NCBI GenBank assembly: GCA_905235165.1 | Contig: CAJOKK010000078.1 | Coordinates: 1,802-9,261 of the forward strand | Direction: 5' to 3' | Length of the DNA stretch: 7,460 nt | DNA from: an uncultured Atopobiaceae bacterium | GTDB taxonomy: Bacteria > Actinomycetota > Coriobacteriia > Coriobacteriales > Atopobiaceae | Part shown: positions 5,414-7,460 of the stretch, piece after piece | Layout of the letters: each line of letters begins with the position of its first letter | How positions within the stretch are numbered: position 1 is the first letter of the stretch | Program-made: the position numbers and the translations under genes | Notes under the pieces: model-generated | The model's database searches: none | What the model was told of the DNA's origin: nothing | Seen by the model: only the letters and a program-made list of their open reading frames with translations

Positions 5414-6178
5414 ATGCGGCTACTAGAGGTTAAAAACATCGAGAAGTACTACGGCAAGAAGAGCAGCCTGACCAAGGCCATCGACAACCTCTCGCTCGGC
5501 GTCGACGCCGGCGAGTTCGTCGCGATCATGGGGCCGTCCGGCAGCGGCAAGACCACCCTGCTCAACTGCATCTCCACCATCGACACCGTGACGTCGGGCA
5601 ACATCTACCTCGACGGCAGCGACCTCACCACCCTCAAGGGCACGAAGCTCAGCGACTTCCGCAGCAAGAACCTCGGTTTCATCTTCCAGCACTACAACCT
5701 GCTCGACACCCTCACCGCCTACGAGAACATCGCGCTCGCGCTCTCCATCAACCACGTGAACTCCGCCGAGATCGACTCGTCCGTGCGCTCCATCGCCCAG
5801 CAGCTGGGCATCACCGAGGTGCTCGAGAAGTACCCCTACCAGATGTCCGGCGGCCAGAAGCAGCGCGTTGCCGCGGCCCGCGCTGTCGTCACCAACCCCA
5901 AGATCGTCGTGGCCGACGAGCCCACCGGCGCGCTCGACTCCAAGTCGGCCAGCATGCTGCTCGACCGCATGAACTACCTCAACCGCGAGCTGGGCGCCAC
6001 CATCCTCATGGTCACCCACGACAGCTACACCGCCAGCTACGCCTCCCGCGTGGTCTTCCTCAAGGACGGCAGGCTCTTCCACGAGATGAATCGCGGCACC
6101 GACACCCGCAGGGAGTTCTTCGACAAGATCATGCAGGTCGTCACCATGCTGGGAGGTGAGCTGAGCGATGCTCGCTAA
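5414..6178 (+). CDS. BceA-like ABC transporter ATP-binding protein
   Basis: A full-length 254-residue ATPase subunit that drives the FtsX-like permease encoded next to it, at the cytoplasmic face of the membrane. All motifs are intact: Walker A GPSGSGKT (40-47), Q-loop Q92 in FIFQHYNLL, signature MSGGQ (144-148), Walker B IVVADEP (164-170, catalytic E169), D-loop ALDS (173-176) and switch H202. The tail (residues ~220-250, REFFDKIMQVVTMLGGEL) is characteristic of the BceA/YxdL group, which works with large-loop permeases in bacitracin or antimicrobial-peptide resistance and signalling, and not of LolD/MacB. Its last 11 bases overlap the permease start, indicating translational coupling. No BceRS two-component genes lie in the window. 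The precise substrate cannot be read from sequence. Confidence 0.93.
   Translation: MRLLEVKNIEKYYGKKSSLTKAIDNLSLGVDAGEFVAIMGPSGSGKTTLLNCISTIDTVTSGNIYLDGSDLTTLKGTKLSDFRSKNLGFIFQHYNLLDTLTAYENIALALSINHVNSAEIDSSVRSIAQQLGITEVLEKYPYQMSGGQKQRVAAARAVVTNPKIVVADEPTGALDSKSASMLLDRMNYLNRELGATILMVTHDSYTASYASRVVFLKDGRLFHEMNRGTDTRREFFDKIMQVVTMLGGELSDAR
6151..6160 (+). promoter_or_regulatory. Ribosome binding site of the permease, inside the ATPase gene
   Basis: GGGAGGTGAG inside the ATPase gene is an almost perfect Shine-Dalgarno match, with seven bases before the ATG at 6168. It fixes the permease start. Confidence 0.8.
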
Positions 6179-7460
6179 GCTCTCGCTGCGCAACATCAGA
6201 CACAGTCTGCGTGACTACGCAGTCTACTTCTTCACCCTCATCATCGGCGTCACGATCTTCTACACCTTCAACGCCATCGACACTCAGACGTCCATGCTCG
6301 CTTCAAGTGCGGCGAGCAGCTCCTCATTTGACCTACTCAACAACGCGCTCGGCGCCGTCAGCGTGTTCGTTTCGGTCGTTCTTGGCCTGCTCATCGTCTA
6401 CGCGAGCCGCTTCCTCATGAAGCGTCGCAACAAGGAGTTCGCCCTCTACCTGCTGCTCGGTATGAAGAAGCGCGCGGTCTCCACCCTGCTTCTGCTCGAG
6501 ACCCTGCTCATCGGCATCGGATCGCTCGGAGTGGGGCTGCTGCTTGGCTGCTTCCTCTCGCAGCTCATGAGCGCGCTCGTGGCCAACCTCTTCGGCGCGG
6601 ACATGTCCACTTACCGCTTCGTCATCTCATTCACGGCCATCGCCAAGACCATCTGGCACTTCGCCTTCATGTACCTCGTCGTGATCTTGCTGAACACCCG
6701 CTCGGTAGGCCGCATGCAGCTCATCGACCTGATGAACTCCGGCGACGAGTCCGAGCCGATCAAGCTCAAGAACCCCATCCTGTGCATCATCGTCTTCATC
6801 ATCGCCGCGGCCATCCTGGGCATCGCCTACTACGTCACCTCAAATGTAGCGATGCTCAACAGTGCCTCGGCAATCGGCATCTGCATCATGATGGGCTGCG
6901 TCGGAACCTTCCTCCTCTTCTGGTCGATCTCCGGCATGCTCATGCGTGTCCTCCAGCGCATGAAGCCCCTCTACTTCAAGGACCTCAACTGCTTCACCTT
7001 CCGCCAGGTCTCGAGCAAGATCAACACCGTCGTCTTCTCCATGTCCTGCATCTGTATCATGCTTTTCTTCACCATCTGCACGCTGTCGAGCGCCTTCAGT
7101 CTTCGCAACGACCTGTATGGATGCATGCCCGAAGACATCAGCATGACCTATGGCTCCACCTACTCAGCAGGGACGCCCATGCCAATCACGCTCCCGGAGC
7201 TCTATACCAAGCACGGTCAGGACGTGACCGAGCACCTCAGCAGCTATTCGGAGTGCCCCATGTATGACGGTAACGAGGCCCACATTGATACCGACGCAGC
7301 CGAGAAGAACGGCGTGGGCTCCCTCGAGCTCAGCTACCTCTCGTCATGGTTCCCCAGCATCGTGAGCCTCAGCGATTACAACGCGCTCCGCCAGTTCTAT
7401 GGCGAAAGCCCGCTCGAACTTGGCGACGACGAGTGGGTCTACGTCTGCGGCGACCCGAAC
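6168..7460 (+). CDS. BceB/FtsX-like ABC transporter permease, 3' end cut by window
   Basis: Reading from ATG 6168 gives 431 codons open to the window edge. The opening MLAKLSLRNIRHSLRDYAVY is typical of BceB-type permeases. Membrane segments are visible at roughly 18-35, 60-81, 104-131, 155-176, 204-225, 234-256 and 286-309, followed by a long hydrophilic stretch from ~311 to the edge. That matches the BceB layout of seven segments, then a large extracytoplasmic sensing domain, then three more segments (outside the window). The cytoplasmic region after segment 2 (KRRNKEFALYLLLGMKK) is the coupling motif typical of FtsX-like permeases. It overlaps the ATPase gene by 11 bases and forms one transporter with it. 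Expected full length is about 650-700 residues, so about a third is missing. Substrate is likely a peptide antibiotic or related amphiphile, inferred from the family. Confidence 0.9.
   Translation, partial: MLAKLSLRNIRHSLRDYAVYFFTLIIGVTIFYTFNAIDTQTSMLASSAASSSSFDLLNNALGAVSVFVSVVLGLLIVYASRFLMKRRNKEFALYLLLGMKKRAVSTLLLLETLLIGIGSLGVGLLLGCFLSQLMSALVANLFGADMSTYRFVISFTAIAKTIWHFAFMYLVVILLNTRSVGRMQLIDLMNSGDESEPIKLKNPILCIIVFIIAAAILGIAYYVTSNVAMLNSASAIGICIMMGCVGTFLLFWSISGMLMRVLQRMKPLYFKDLNCFTFRQVSSKINTVVFSMSCICIMLFFTICTLSSAFSLRNDLYGCMPEDISMTYGSTYSAGTPMPITLPELYTKHGQDVTEHLSSYSECPMYDGNEAHIDTDAAEKNGVGSLELSYLSSWFPSIVSLSDYNALRQFYGESPLELGDDEWVYVCGDPN

Noticed and set aside
5423..6196. 257-codon minus-strand ORF opposite the ABC ATPase
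   Set aside because: Low-complexity glycine/valine/glutamate text caused by the codon bias of the real ATPase gene on the other strand.

Overview
The window is GC-rich, densely coding bacterial DNA with strong Shine-Dalgarno sites and a BceAB-type peptide-antibiotic ABC transporter. This suits a Gram-positive, high-GC host, and an actinobacterial gut-type lineage such as the Coriobacteriia is my best guess. That placement is inference from composition and gene style, with no rRNA or marker gene to confirm it.

Layout, left to right. (1) At 1-62, on the minus strand, are the first codons of an AAA/ABC-type ATPase that resembles the COG3910 family and runs off the edge. (2) The 63-209 divergent promoter region holds four near-identical 11-bp half-sites (TAACGGAAGTG) in alternating orientation, one every ~21 bp; they form two dyads and look like a repressor operator array. 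(3) At 210-1557, on the plus strand, is a Sel1-repeat (TPR-like) gene that is split. An N-terminal reading frame (210-530) and a C-terminal frame (511-1557) appear to be one 448-codon gene broken at a run of five Cs (486-490). (4) The gap at 1558-2201 lies between convergent genes and has no convincing gene. It carries two diverged copies of a 71-bp direct repeat (1586-1656 and 1998-2068, 54/71 identical). It also carries two long-loop hairpins (1821-1919 and 2082-2175) whose arms end in A-tracts and T-tracts like bidirectional terminators, and a small palindrome. (5) At 2202-5246, on the minus strand, is a 1014-residue multidomain protein: zinc knuckle, archaeo-eukaryotic primase (AEP) domain of the TOTE conflict-system type, SF2 helicase, and a C-terminal phospholipase-D-like domain whose catalytic HxK is missing. 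(6) The 5247-5413 divergent intergenic region has a 9-bp direct repeat with 10-bp period. (7) From 5414 to the end, on the plus strand, is a BceA-like ATPase translationally overlapped by a BceB/FtsX-like permease, which is cut by the window end.

The right-hand pair forms one operon for sensing or exporting a peptide antibiotic or similar amphiphile. The primase-helicase is the most unusual gene. Its family is predicted, not proven, to act in nucleic-acid conflict with mobile elements. The Sel1 gene and the divergent ATPase may share one regulator through the four-half-site array. No insertion sequence, CRISPR array, tRNA or rRNA was seen.
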